Assembly: GCA_021229015.1 (NCBI GenBank)
Contig: CM037781.1
Location: 38,423,897 to 38,487,896 of the forward strand
DNA length: 64,000 nt
DNA from: Solen grandis
Lineage: Eukaryota; Mollusca; Bivalvia; Adapedonta; Solenidae
Direction of reading: 5' to 3'
The notes below the pieces were generated by a model. That model was not told the DNA's origin. It saw only the letters and a list, made by a program, of their open reading frames with translations, and searched no databases. Position 1 is the first letter of the stretch. Each line of letters starts with the position of its first letter. Below, in pieces: positions 25,206-59,210 of this stretch. The position numbers and the translations under genes were made by a program.

Positions 25206-25615
25206 AGGGTTGGAATTTAAGCTCGCATACTTGCTAAGTGCGAGTGGAAATTTATATATGCGAGTTACAATTTCAGGTACTGTACTTGCTTTTTTTTTTG
25301 CGAGTGGAGATAGAGAAGCTAATGTTGAGTTAAAGAACTATGATACAAAGCCTGCAGTTACAAGATGGTGGATGTCTGGAGAGAGTCAGAAAGACCCAAC
25401 ACTCTGACATATGGAGCCCAAAACTAAAATTACATGCTCAGTTTGTTTTCACTGTATACTATGGTTCACAGTTTTGCACTGTGTCATTTAAACTTACATT
25501 TGACTCTTTACATGTAAAGAATTTAAAACTTTAAAATTGCGAGTTAATTTTTCATTTAGCAAGTAAAAAATTTACTACTTGCTAAAAATAGCAAGTGCAA
25601 AATCTGGTTAAATTC
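25206..25615. repeat. Dispersed repeat with CGAGT/CTTGC motifs at both ends
   Basis: The left part has ACTTGCTAAGTGCGAGTGG and the right part GCGAGTTAAT..ACTTGCTAAAAATAGCAAG. The two ends look partly inverted. An open frame of 65 codons inside has no recognisable homology. Confidence 0.4.
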
Positions 25616-25722
25616 AAACTATGTACATTGTAACTATGGGACAACATTTGTCCCTTCACCTCATGAATATTCATGTATAAATTTTTGACTTGATAAAAAT
25701 TAATTTCTAATTATGATTTTTT

Positions 25723-26675
25723 AGCTCACCTGAGCACATAGTGCTCATGTGAGCTTTTAGGATCACTGGCTGTCCATTGTCCATCCGTCTTCCACAATTG
25801 TTTAAACAACATCTCTGAATCCACTTGGCCAAATTTGATCAAATTTGTCTGTGATCTTCCTTTCATCAACCAAAGTTGTTCATATGGTTCTGGTCCATTG
25901 CATATCTGGGTCACAGGAGCTAAAAATAGATTTTAAAAGTGAAATTTTACAAAATCTTCTTCTCCGAAACCACAAGGCCTAGAGCTAAGATATTTGGTGT
26001 GTAGCTTGTCTAGTAGATTTCTACCAAGTTCATTCAAATAATGACCCTGGGGTCAAAATGGGCCCCACCACAGGGTTCACTTGATTTTACATAGACTTAT
26101 TTAGGAAAAACTTGAAAAATCTTCTTGTTAGAAACCACATGGCCTAGAGGACCTCTACCAGATTTGTTCAAATCATGGCCCTGGGGTCAAAATTGGCCCC
26201 GCCCCAGGGGTCACTTGATTTTATGTTGACTTACATATATATAGGAAAAACTAGAGCAATCTTCTTTTTGGATACCACAGAGGCAGGAGTTAAGATGTTT
26301 ACTTGTGGACCTCAACCATATCTGTTCAAAGCCCTGGTGTCAAAATTGGCCCCACCCCAGGCCATGTGTTCTCGAAAATAAAATGGTACTTGTAATTTTC
26401 ATACTCAAACTCAAAATATGCCCATTAGTTTAATAGGGATTTCAGGATGATACACAAATTTGAGCAAGTATTTTCAAGAATATGGGGCGAGGAGTCATTT
26501 GATTTTATTAGAGCTATGACCTTCAAAATTTGGATGGCAAGTACAATTTTGTGTGGAATTTAGATGTCCTTGCTATACTTCTGCATTGTTTATTATTATA
26601 GTACTTATAATACTATAATTGGCAATGAAGGCAATGTTTCTCAGATGAGCGATTCAGGCCATCTTGGCCCTCTTG
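25723..26675 (+). mobile_element. Helentron-like element S, copy 3
   Basis: AGCTCACCTGAGCACATAGTGCTCATGTGAGC hairpin at the left. An array of about 150-base units (TCTTCTCCGAAACCACAAGG..CCCTGGGGTCAAAATTGGCC). The right end is CAGATGAGCGATTC, hairpin GGCCATCTTGGCC, CTCTTG, TTT. Confidence 0.75.
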
Positions 26676-26684
26676 TTTCTGTCC

Positions 26685-26985
26685 CTGATGGCCGAGTTGT
26701 TAGGGGGTGCCGGAGGTCATGGGTTTGATCCCATGCCACAACATACCAAAGTTGTAAAAAAAGGTACTGGTATAAATCCCTTGCTTGGTGCTCAGCATAT
26801 TAGGGTAGTTCCAGGACTGGTTGACCCAGTGTCAGGATAATTTGACTGGGTGTGGTATCATGCCTCATGTCTATGGCATGATACTGCAATGTGGCAGCAC
26901 TATATCCGTCTCAAGTAGATATCGTCTCCATATTACTTAAATAATGTCAGTGGGACGTTAAACCCAACAGCAAACAAAAAAACAA
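26685..26985 (+). mobile_element. tRNA-derived SINE (family 1), best copy
   Basis: The head TGATGGCCGAGTTGTTAGG..GGGTTTGATCCCATGCC carries A- and B-box-like motifs. The body has CTTGCTTGGTGCTCAGCAT, GACCCAGTGTCAGGATAAT and GGGTGTGGTATCATGCC. The tail is GTGGGACGTTAAACCCAAC then A-rich. It directly follows the 3' end of element S. Confidence 0.8.
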
Positions 26986-27180
26986 CAACACGTACTGAAT
27001 TTTAAATGGTATTTAAAACAATGTATTTTTTCTTTGCCATATAAACTGAATATCTGGACTACAAAATTGTATGAGCAAACAGAGGAGAACCTGTCAATCT
27101 GATCATGGTCTGCTCTGTTTGTATATTTGTCAAAATCTGTCTATATGAAGTAAAGGGTTAACTTTTCATAAGCTCCAAGT

Positions 27181-27500
27181 GTGACCAGTCCTGGTTGATG
27201 AGAGGAAAGAATCCTGGAGGTCATGGGTTTGATCCCTGGCCACAACATACCAAAGTTGTTAAAAATGGTACTGGTATACAATTGAACATGTATTTTGTTA
27301 TATGCTTAACCTTCAATTAGCGACCACCTCTGTCAAGCATAACTTTCTCTTGCTCCCTTGATTGACCTCACAAGACAGGTTTGACTGTATATCTTGTGTT
27401 TGGCGCTCAGCATGTAAGGGTTAGGTGTTAGGCTAGTGTGGGCTAGGTCTGGTACACTTGTCTACAGTATGTTGTCACAGTGGGGCAACACTACATCTAA
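27181..27500 (+). mobile_element. SINE family 1 copy interrupted by a pogo-type fragment
   Basis: Head with GGGTTTGATCCCTGGCC. The body resumes after 27390 with GGCGCTCAGCATGTAAGGG..GTGGGGCAACACTAC. The break contains AGCGACCACC..ACAGGTTTGACTGTAT, the right end of a pogo-type element. It ends about 200 bases before the NRAMP start exon. Confidence 0.6.
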
Positions 27501-27707
27501 CGTAGCCACAGTCCTAAATTGACTGAAGTATTGATAGCAGGTCTACATGCACTCCAATTAAAAGTCAACAGTTCAACCAGTTACTTTCGTATTTGTGACA
27601 TATGTGTCCTGTATCTCAAGGTGACAGTTCTGTGTAAAGTTGAAATATGTGGGTGTGGCATGATGCTATATATAACTAAAGTAGATAATCTCAGTTTTGT
27701 TTTCTAG

Positions 27708-27737
27708 GTTACAGATGAAGTTCAAGGTCAGTAGCTG
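27708..27737 (+). other. 5' UTR part of NRAMP start exon
   Basis: A polypyrimidine tract (TTTTGTTTTCTAG) ends at 27707. The 30 bases to the ATG contain an in-frame TAG at 27732-27734, which fixes the start at 27738. A second in-frame ATG (27747) three codons later could also serve. An alternative acceptor (ACAG ending 27714) is possible. Confidence 0.6.
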
Positions 27738-50414
<22,677 letters not shown>

Positions 50415-51485
50415 TCCGCAACACTCTGTTACCATCGGTGATTCTTTTTTAAAATCATATCTGATACAATAGTTTGACATATTGGAAATGTTTTACATCA
50501 CCAGTGGTTGCTAATCACAAAAACTAAAACAGGCAGCAAGCTTTGCATATCTTAGTCAAATTGGAAGTTGACCACCATGTTTGTGAATAATTCTATTTCT
50601 TGCACTCAAGTGAATCACAGTATGTGTAAACATGTGTCCATCATGCATAAGGTTCCGTAGGTAGGTGTAGGAAAGTGATTGTTCACCACCCAGGGGACAC
50701 AGCTTGTCAGTAAACCAAGACCAACATGTTGTCTGCAGCTGTGGCAGTCTGTAGTAGGGACCTTTCCATCTTTAAATAAGATTATCAGAATATAAAATTA
50801 CTACACTCAGAATATCATATGACCTACAGTCAATCCAGGGTACACACAAAAAGACATAGAGTTGATTGCATCACTCCTTATGAGCAGTCATCCTAGAATG
50901 GAAATTAATTAACACTATTCAAAGGTAACAATTGTCTCTCTAAAGACTAGTAAGATCAAATCATTGGAAGACATTATTAAGGGAAGCAAATCTGGGAGAA
51001 ACTCTTATGACATATCCATGATGCAATATACCAGGGTAATTGGTAGGACCTATTCATATCTAGTTTAGCCTAGGTTGGTAATGATATGAATATCAAAAAG
51101 TGTGCGCCTTGTTTACAGTACTATAAAATCATTGTGGTTTAATATATGAATACATTTCTGTATAGAATCTGTATACATAGACATAGTCAAGAGATAGTAT
51201 ACAGGACTGGTGATGTGGAGGTTGTACGTCCAGCCACAAAGTACTAGTCCAATCGATGGACTGCCAAGGATTAGTACAAGTTATAAGAACTTATGGAAGC
51301 AAGCCTTCTTCCCTATATTTCAATTTTGAAGAAAAAAGGTATAATTATGATTCCTGTAAGATCTGATTATAGAAAAAACATAACTTTTTTGTGTGTGTCA
51401 ATATTTGTATACACTGATGCCCTTTGGGATTTACATTAGAGCCTTTAGAAACAATTGACTGACATTTTTTATATGGTTTGTCCAG

Positions 51486-51905
51486 GAGTGCCTGGATTGC
51501 TTAGTGGTAACACACTTTGCTTCTCACTAACGTGTCTTGTTATGTACAGTGGTTGCCCATCCAGACGCATGGGTTTTCTCAGGGTTCTCTGGTTTCCTCA
51601 CCAAATAATGACCACATAAGCTGCTACCATAGCCAAAGAGAGTGATTTATATTAGTAGAACTTCTTTTGTTATCACTGTCTAATAAATAAAGGTTAAACA
51701 TTTTAAGGTCATGAATAAAATTAAGGTATGATGGTTTAAACAATTCTTTATGGCAATTGTGACGCTCGTCCAAGTATGTGGGTTTACTTGGGTTCTCCTG
51801 TTTCCTCCCTCAATAATGACCACATATGCCACCACCAGGGCCATCAAGAGTGATTAATATAAGTTGTGAGAACTTGTTTCTTAATCGATGTAAAATAAAT
51901 AAAGT
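51486..51905 (+). mobile_element. Two tandem copies of a third SINE-like repeat
   Basis: Copy 1 (about 51486-51690) and copy 2 (about 51765-51905) share GGGTT.TCTGGTTTCCTC.CC..AATAATGACCACATA, GAGTGATT.ATAT and an AATAAATAAAG tail. The first copy has an A-box-like TTGCTTAGTGGTAACAC. These tails, not a gene poly(A) site, account for the AATAAA motifs here. Confidence 0.6.
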
Positions 51906-52157
51906 TTAAATAATTATAAAGCAAGTTATACTTACCCTCTTAACAGTTTCTGAGTTGGACCAGTACTTTGCACCCCACCTGTACAATGTTCCAAACCACA
52001 ACCTTCATATCATTGGTCCTGTATGAAGGACTTTACAATTCAGGTTTTAATGCAGGTACACTGTGTATGTTTGGGTACTTCTTTATGATGCATATAAAGG
52101 AAGGGATATATGATATGATTAATAGATCTAGAGATAACAGAGATGTACTGAAATGTA

Positions 52158-52400
52158 TTTATATGCCCCAACTAAATTGGGGAGAGGGGGGCATATAGAT
52201 TTGCCTTTGTCCATCCGACCCAAAACTTGGTGACACACACAACTACAAAAGTATTTGTACTACAGACATTGAACTTCATGGATATATTACTCAGGACAAG
52301 ACTTGCGCACCTGGGTGTTGGACTTTGTTTTGGAAAATGTGACAGGTGGGGGTATCAGCTGTGTCCTCTGGACACATTTCTAGTTTCATATGAATTACAT
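52158..52400 (+). mobile_element. Helentron-like left end (ATATGCCCCAAC)
   Basis: Hairpin TGCCCCAACTAAATTGGGG..GGGGGCATATAG followed by TTTGTCCATCCGACC. Same layout as the other left ends; the rest is short and degraded. Confidence 0.45.
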
Positions 52401-53849
52401 GTACATGTTTAACAAGTGTATTCTAACATAAACAAAAGGTCTGGATGTCATTTTTTGCAGATTCAAATATTTGCCTCAAATTTCACCAACGATACTTTGT
52501 TAAGTAGGAAAATAGTTCACCATTCTTAAATTTACAAAATATATAAGTACCGGTAAATAGCTAAACTGACTTAATTATGTAGTTCCCTTCCTAGCAAGCA
52601 ATATCCGTTTTGATTTTTCATGTGTGATGAAGAACACCTGAAGTATTACTATGCACAAAGTAGAGTTTGTGAATCAGTGCCTAGATATACCCAATATGTA
52701 TTAATAGATAATATATAATGTTGCTGCCAATGTTATGATTTATGTTTTATGATGACTAGTTTATGAAATTTGTGATATTTATTTCTTCATTTATTTTTTT
52801 TACAAGGAATCTGGCAATAGACAAAGTTGATTTTAAATGTTAACGTGGTCAGGTGGATCCCTGTTGTCAAACAGCACTGATGGATATGATGATATTGATG
52901 ATGTAGAGAGGGACGATGATTGATATATAGTATATAATTATGTTTACTATAGGATCAGGAAAACGTAGTGTAACAGTTCAAGGTGTTTCTGGATAGGAAC
53001 AATAATAAGTCGTCATTACATACCTCACAGTTGTGAATCTCTAATGTATTAACTATATATATAAGTTTATTATCTATGTACAAATGTTGATATATATATT
53101 TTTTTCCTGAATATCATTTTAGAATTCATATGTTGAAAGTATATTTTGTACATGCCATTTTTGTCATGTGAGCCTTTTTTTTTTATCACTCATTCCAGGG
53201 TAGTCTACGAATAATGTAAAGTGTTTACTAATCATATTAAATAGATAAAAAGGGTAAGTGGAACACAACCAAACATCTGTTAAGTAGACAGATTTTATTT
53301 ACCAACTAGTTTCAACCATCATTGGTCTTCATCAGGAAAATAATCAAATATCACAATAATTTTGTCCCTGAAGTAGATAAAAAAGGAATAGATTGTCACA
53401 TGATCAGTATAAAAATAGCATGATCAGTATAAAAATAGATTGAAGGAATAGTTCTATAAATAGTAACAATTTCTAAAAATAGTAACATGAATCAATAATA
53501 AATATGTAGATATATTTAAGATGAAATTGCTTAAATTGGGAGATGTAATGATCAACCTGTAATGCTGATGTGATGATTTTATTTCTTACGGTTTGATCAG
53601 GGTTTATTCTCTGTAAGGCTTATCAAAAAATTAGTTTTAAATTTGAAACCAGACCAGACTGGAACTTTTCTCCATAAAGGGATGCGGGTGGTAAAAATGT
53701 GCAATTTTGACTGTGATAGGTTTGAAGAAAATGGTTCATTTGCGGTCTTCCACAGTGTTTACTCTTAAATGACATCACTGCATTGTCCATTGGTTACCCT
53801 TGAATATTTTGTAAGCAGTTTTTGACCAGATTACAGTGTGTGATGACAT

Positions 53850-54090
53850 TTAACCCTTTCCCTCATAGAGGACACCATGAAAGGACCTATGCGAACAGCA
53901 TAAAACCAGATCAGCCTGCGAGTAACTCGCAGGCTGATCCGGTTTTATGCTGTTCACTGCTCCTCAGTGGTCTGGAAATGAGGATTTTATAATTAAATTT
54001 GGTAAGGTTTAACTGTGGTTTTCTGCAGATCAGGCTTTATGTGATACCTATTGAGGGCGTCAAAATGAATATATATGAGGGAAAGGGTTA
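53850..54090 (-). mobile_element. piggyBac-like MITE family A copy 8
   Basis: Left TTAA intact, right end GGGTTAT. Complete interior with the CTGCGAGTAACTCGCAG palindrome. Confidence 0.85.
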
Positions 54091-55374
54091 TGAGCAAGTT
54101 ATGTACAGTAATTCAATCCTGTAGGAGTTTTATCAGGTGGAGGGGCTTGAATGTTACTCATAAGGTACAGGATAGGACCATTAAATGTGATGTTAAATGA
54201 CATTCCATATTTGTTACAATTAATGCTCTCATTTAAACACAGGCAATATTGAAATATAGACTATAATATTTTGCGGGTTGGCAGTGAAGTGACATATATA
54301 GTATTTCCTCAGTGTGTTAACCTTTGGGAAAGTTAAATAATGAATGACTGGACCAAGGTCATTTGAAAGTGATTTGTTCATAAAGCTAAGTTTTGAAAAT
54401 TCAAACTTTTTTTAAGAAATGAGAAATGTTTGTTATTCTTATAGACCTTATTGTAGCATTAGATATACTCATTTTAATTGTAAATTTGCTGAAGAATAAG
54501 ATGATCCCTTGTAAAAATGTAAAGCGGTCTGATATACATAGGACTTGAATCTCTAATCAGACAGTGGACAAGGTCTCATTTATTTTCACCAAATGACGTT
54601 TTCTCGTTTTGTTTTTTTCATAATTTTATGTATCTATATACGTGTATTATTTAATATATAAAAAAATATTGGCAATCCTATTTTAATGTAGTATTGTAAA
54701 GGAATGAATTGTGCTGCCATAAAATATACATAATATTGATTCCTTCATTTGTATTTTTATTCAGTTACCGCAATATGGTTTATGATGAAAACAACTCTGT
54801 TGTAAACTAAACTGATTCTTTCAGGGTCTTAGGACAATAATAGCCATCAATTTCATCAAAGTCATGCATATAACTACACAAAATAAGCTTTTAAAATTTC
54901 AAACCATGGAAATTGTAAGGGCAAATTAACATGTTATAACATGTGACAGAAGTTCTTTTATTACCACCCCTTGGTATTATTTGCTGTCATGAGTTATCTC
55001 CCCTGAAAACTAAAAAAAAGTGACTTTCTCCATTTTTCTGTGGTATATTTTAGATTTTTTTTTCCTGAAATTTGAAACAGAATCATATAATGCATCTTTC
55101 TACCATGAGTTTTTCTCATGAATCAAATTCAGTTTTTCATATTCACAGAAAATGTATTTTTCCCATAGGCTTCAGTCTTAAATACATATTATCTCCCCCA
55201 AATAAGATAAATCTTTGTGTATTATTTAATTTTCATTTTTGAATGTCGTCAATGTTTCATAGAAATATAACCATCCAGTGGCAAGATATGAAATATGACT
55301 ATTAGGGTCCTAAAGCCTAAATTCAAAAGGAAATTTCAAACAATTTCACCCAAAAATTAAAAATATATATTAAA

Positions 55375-56135
55375 ACTACAATGTCTGAAAGACTTATATT
55401 TAAAGCGCACAATGCGCTGAGAGAAGGCGACGGGATTAACATTCTAAACCCAGAGTTTCTGAAGTTATTGAAGCAGTCACATGATGACAAAAACTCCACC
55501 CGCTGTTGCTACAGAAGTTCTGTTTGTAACATAATAATCCGGAGTAAAGGTCATGAACCTTTCATTCATAAAGAGCTGCATACCTAAGTAGGTCATTCTC
55601 TTTCTCTAGTGCTAGTGAACTCTATCTGTTGTTTTGTATGTGTAGAAATTGACCAGGTATTTGATTATTTAAGATACTAGAATATTTGCCTATCTATTTC
55701 AAAGTTAAGAAATGCCCTGGGAGGAACCTAACTCGCCATCATGCAAAATATTGTGTGGACTACTATAGGTCAAATACATACATACGGAGCACTACTTTTT
55801 CTTTTTACAGGAGTAGATGTTCATGTACGTAAGATGGGTTGCTATTCTGGTTAAGAAATGTCACGGATATTTTTTTTCACGCTTAAAATTGATGATTCCA
55901 GTGCAAAATAATGGCAAAAGAAAACATGTTAACAAACAGTAACACACTAAAAGCGTTACGGTTATGATTTAAACGTCTGTGTAACATATTCCACTCGTAT
56001 TCATTAGTGCAGAATCAAATTGCATGGATCCGCACTAAGCGCGGAGAGGTACAGTTAAAATTGTTGTGGAAAATATGCAAATTAGCAAGGCCTGATTTGG
56101 TTCTTCAGCATTAGACGGCTATCGCCGTCTAAAAA
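55375..56135 (-). mobile_element. Element G copy 2, inverted relative to copy 1
   Basis: On the minus strand it begins with hairpin AGACGGCGATAGCCGTCT at 56135. It follows copy 1 through the GCGGATCC, CATGTACGTAA and GGTTCATGACC landmarks to about 55375. Diverged and with small indels. Confidence 0.6.
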
Positions 56136-56466
56136 CCACTCAAAATTTATATACAATCATAATTTCAGACTCAAATTTCTCTCAGAGCAAAATCATGGTC
56201 AGTTTTCATTTTTATTGTTTTATACAAAGATCCATGGCTTTATTCAATATTTATATTTTAAGTTTAAATATATCATTTAAATTTGCTATAAGGACATTTT
56301 TTTCTGGTCTTTTATTGATATGAATTAACAATATAGTTTTATTTCTGTGCTAGTAAATTTATTATGGTATTTCATTTAATATTTTAGCCAAAAATCAGCA
56401 TTTCCCCACATTAAATACATTTATATTTTCCCTGATTAAAAATTTTAGTCAAGAATTTTAATTTTA

Positions 56467-56800
56467 TATGCTCCCGTAAGGGAGAGCATAATTAAAGTTG
56501 CCGCTTTGTCCGTCCATCCATTTGTCCGTCCATTCATTTGTCCGGAGCATACCACAAAAACTGTAAGAGGTATCAACATGAAACTTCATAGGTAGATAGA
56601 TGTCATTGACAAGAAATGCAGCTCAAGAAAAACATAACTCTTGGTCACATAGTTTGAGTTATTGCCCTTTGTTATTTTTCATACTTAAATTTTGTACGGA
56701 GCTCATATAGTATAATGAAGTACCTATCAAATGACAAAGTGCAAATAGGGGAACATCCATTGGTTCTACCGACACTCATTTACCAAATGGAGTAGGTATC
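56467..56800 (+). mobile_element. Helentron-like element fragment (ATGCTCCCGTAAGGGAGAGCAT)
   Basis: Left hairpin TGCTCCCGTAAGGGAGAGCA, then GTCCGTCCATCCATTTGTCC and about one array unit (CATACCACAAAAACTG..GAGTTATTGCCCTTTG). It runs directly into element S copy 4. Confidence 0.55.
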
Positions 56801-56809
56801 TACCTTTTT

Positions 56810-58943
56810 AGCTCACCTGAGCACAACGTGCTCAAGGTGAGCTTTTCTGATCACCTTTTGTCCGTCGTGCGTGCGTGCGTGCGTGCGTCCGGCGTCAACA
56901 ATTGCTTCAAACAACATCTCCTCCTAAACGGCTTGGCCAATTTGAAAATATTTTGCAGGAATGTTCCTTGAATGAAGCTCTACTAAAGTTGTATGAATGG
57001 TTCTGGTTCATAGCATAATTAGGTCACAGGAGCTAAAAATAGATTTTAAAAATGAAAATTTAAACTAGATGTGGGTGTTCCTCGGAACACTTGTGTCGCC
57101 TGCATTTAAGCATGTTTGATGAAAGAATTGACTAGAAAATCGATCTTTTGACAAATTATTGATAAAGCATAATCTATTTTGTGAGGTACAAAATAACACA
57201 CACACACACATATATATATATATATTTTTTATTTTTTTTTTGGAGGGGGGGGGGGGGGGGGAATAAAATATTCAAACAGTGCAATATGTAATAATTTTCC
57301 CGAGCACTTTCGACTATACAGTCTTCATCAGAGGAGTGTCAGAATGACTATGAATTCAAAACATTAACTGTAAGAAAAATTATGACGTCATTAAGCACTT
57401 ATGACGTTAATTATATATATGTTGCAAGTTTGTAGTCATCATTATCATTATTGAGTTATCATTCTTGTGTACTGCACTCAGACCAATGAGATCTATCTAC
57501 TATAAATGTTTAAGGCAACACTTTACAAGTTATGCACCACACAAGAATTAAATCCAAAAAAATAAACAAAGGGAAATTACTCCAAAAATACAACAGTTAT
57601 CATTCTTGCACAATGCACTCCATGAGATCTTTCCACCTGTGAGGTTTCAAAGTAATACCTCAAATACTTTTCGTGTTATGCTCCAGACAAAAATGAAGTC
57701 TGAGTATCAACAAAGGGCAATAACTCAAGGAAAAAGAGAAACAGAGTTATCATTCATGTGCACTGCACTCAGACCATTGAGATCTATGAAGTTTCAAGTC
57801 AACACCTCAAATACGTTTCGAGTTATGCCCCAGACAAAAATTAAGTCTGAAAATCAACAAAGGGAAATAACTCAGAAAATAAAACAGAGTTATCATTCTT
57901 ATGCACTGCACTACAAATCCATGTGATCTATCCATGTTTTAAGTTTCAAGGTGATACCTCAAATACTTTTTGAGTTATGGTCCGGACAAAAATAAAATCT
58001 CAGAATCAACAAAGGGTAATAACTCAGAAAATACGAAAGTCAGAGTTATCATTCTTGTGCACTGCACTCCACCTCAATGTGATCTATCCATGTTTTAAGT
58101 TTCAAGGTGATACCTCAAATACTTTTCGAGTTATGCTCCGGACAAGAAAGTGTGACGCCGACGACGCCGACGACGACGACGCCGACGACGACGACGACGA
58201 CGACGACGGACAAAGTGATCCCTATGTGTCTGCCATGCTATGCAGGCGACACAAAAATCTTCTTCTCTGAAACCACAAGGCCTAGCCTTTTGATTTTTGG
58301 TATGTAGCATGATCTTATGACTCTCTACCAAGATTGTACAAATTATGACCCTGGGGTCAAAATTGGCCCCGCCCCAGGGGTCACTTGATTTCACATAGGC
58401 TAATATAGGAAAAACTTGAAAAAATCTTCTTCTCCGAAACCACAAGGCCTAGCCTTTTGATTTTTGGTATGTAGCATGATCTTATGACTCTCTACCAAGA
58501 TTGTTCAAATCATGACCCTGGGGTCAAAATTGGCCCTGCCCCAGGGGACACTTGATTTAACATAGGCTAATATAGGAAAAACTTGAAAAATCTTCTTCTC
58601 AGAAACCACAAGGCCTGGGGTTTAGATATTTGGTGTGCAGCATTGTCTAGTAGATCACAACCAAGTTTGTTCAAATCATGGCCCTGGGATCAAATTTGGC
58701 CCCACCCAGGGATCACTTGATTTTACATAGACTTATATTGGAAAAAAAAACTAGAAAAATCTTCAAGGTCTGGAGTTTATATATTTGGTATGTAACATGG
58801 GCTGATAGACCTCTACCAAGTAGAGTGTGGTAGTGTGTAGCATTGTCTAGTCGATTCTTACCAACCTCTGCCCCAGGGGTCACTTGATTTTAGATAGCCT
58901 AATGATACCAGGTGAGCGATCCAGGGCCATCATGGCCCTCTTG
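56810..58943 (+). mobile_element. Helentron-like element S, copy 4, carrying nested inverted D
   Basis: Left AGCTCACCTGAGCACAACGTGCTC and (GTGC)n; right CAGGTGAGCGATCC, hairpin GGGCCATCATGGCCC, CTCTTG, TTT. Array units (TCTTCTCCGAAACCACAAGG..CCCTGGGGTCAAAATTGGCC) are like copy 3. Element D copy 2 occupies 57062-58255. Confidence 0.75.
57062..58255 (-). mobile_element. Helentron-like element D copy 2, inverted partner of 21505-22930
   Basis: Reverse complement of copy 1 over nearly its whole length, including the TGACGTCATTAAGCACTTATGACGT stretch and both ends (CTAGATGTGGG..GTGTTCCTCGGAACAC and TGCAGGCGACAC). It is about 230 bases shorter because the tandem array has fewer units. Apparent open frames (57606-57926, 57977-58270) are array translation, including a GAC/GCC run at 58155-58208 that reads as aspartate-rich. 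Confidence 0.85.
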
Positions 58944-59210
58944 TTTAAGATAACTTAGAAACTTAAATATAAAGATTTTATGTACAAAATTTGAAAGGCA
59001 CATTAGAAAAAAACTCTAGGTGGAGAAACTGTAACTGTAAAACCTAATTAGACCAAAATTACATTAATTTTTGTCTAATGAGAAAACTGGTATTTTTTTT
59101 AAAGCAGTTTATTTTGACATTTTATCTCCAAATATATACATGAAGGTAATGTTACTAAAAGGGAAATGTGAACCAGAAATTACATAAAATTTGAGATGTT
59201 CAATTATTAC

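Larger units (their letters stand above)
25651..27161 (-). mobile_element. MITE family B copy 5, split by nested insertions
   Basis: The left part (25651-25705: CCTCATGAATATTCATGTA) and right part (26993-27161: ACTGAATTTTAAATGGTAT through AAGTAAAGGGTTAA) together make one family B element. They are separated by element S copy 3 and a SINE. Confidence 0.7.
15017..27707. other. Upstream intergenic/putative first intron of NRAMP
   Basis: If 14790-15016 is the first exon, this 12.7 kb is an intron. I see no coding exons on either strand. 15610-16740, 16992-19095 and 23424-25200 are mostly AT-rich unique-looking sequence with occasional tandem or SINE fragments. A GTCTGTCCGTCC-type element fragment is at 24110-24340, with a reverse SINE-like piece at 24390-24480. 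The remainder is the elements listed separately. Confidence 0.55.

Noticed and set aside
50490..50520. CAGTGG in the NRAMP 3' region as an iron-responsive element
   Set aside because: The flanking bases (ATCAC and TTGCT) do not pair, so no stem is formed.
51655..51910. AATAAA motifs as the NRAMP polyadenylation signal
   Set aside because: They form the tails of two SINE-like repeats more than 1.2 kb after the stop. No specific signal could be assigned.
57606..58445. Open frames of about 100 codons on both strands, including an aspartate-rich or arginine-rich run
   Set aside because: They are translations of the tandem array and GAC/GCC repeat of element D. The inverted copy at 21482-22365 gives nearly the same peptides, so they are repeat-derived.
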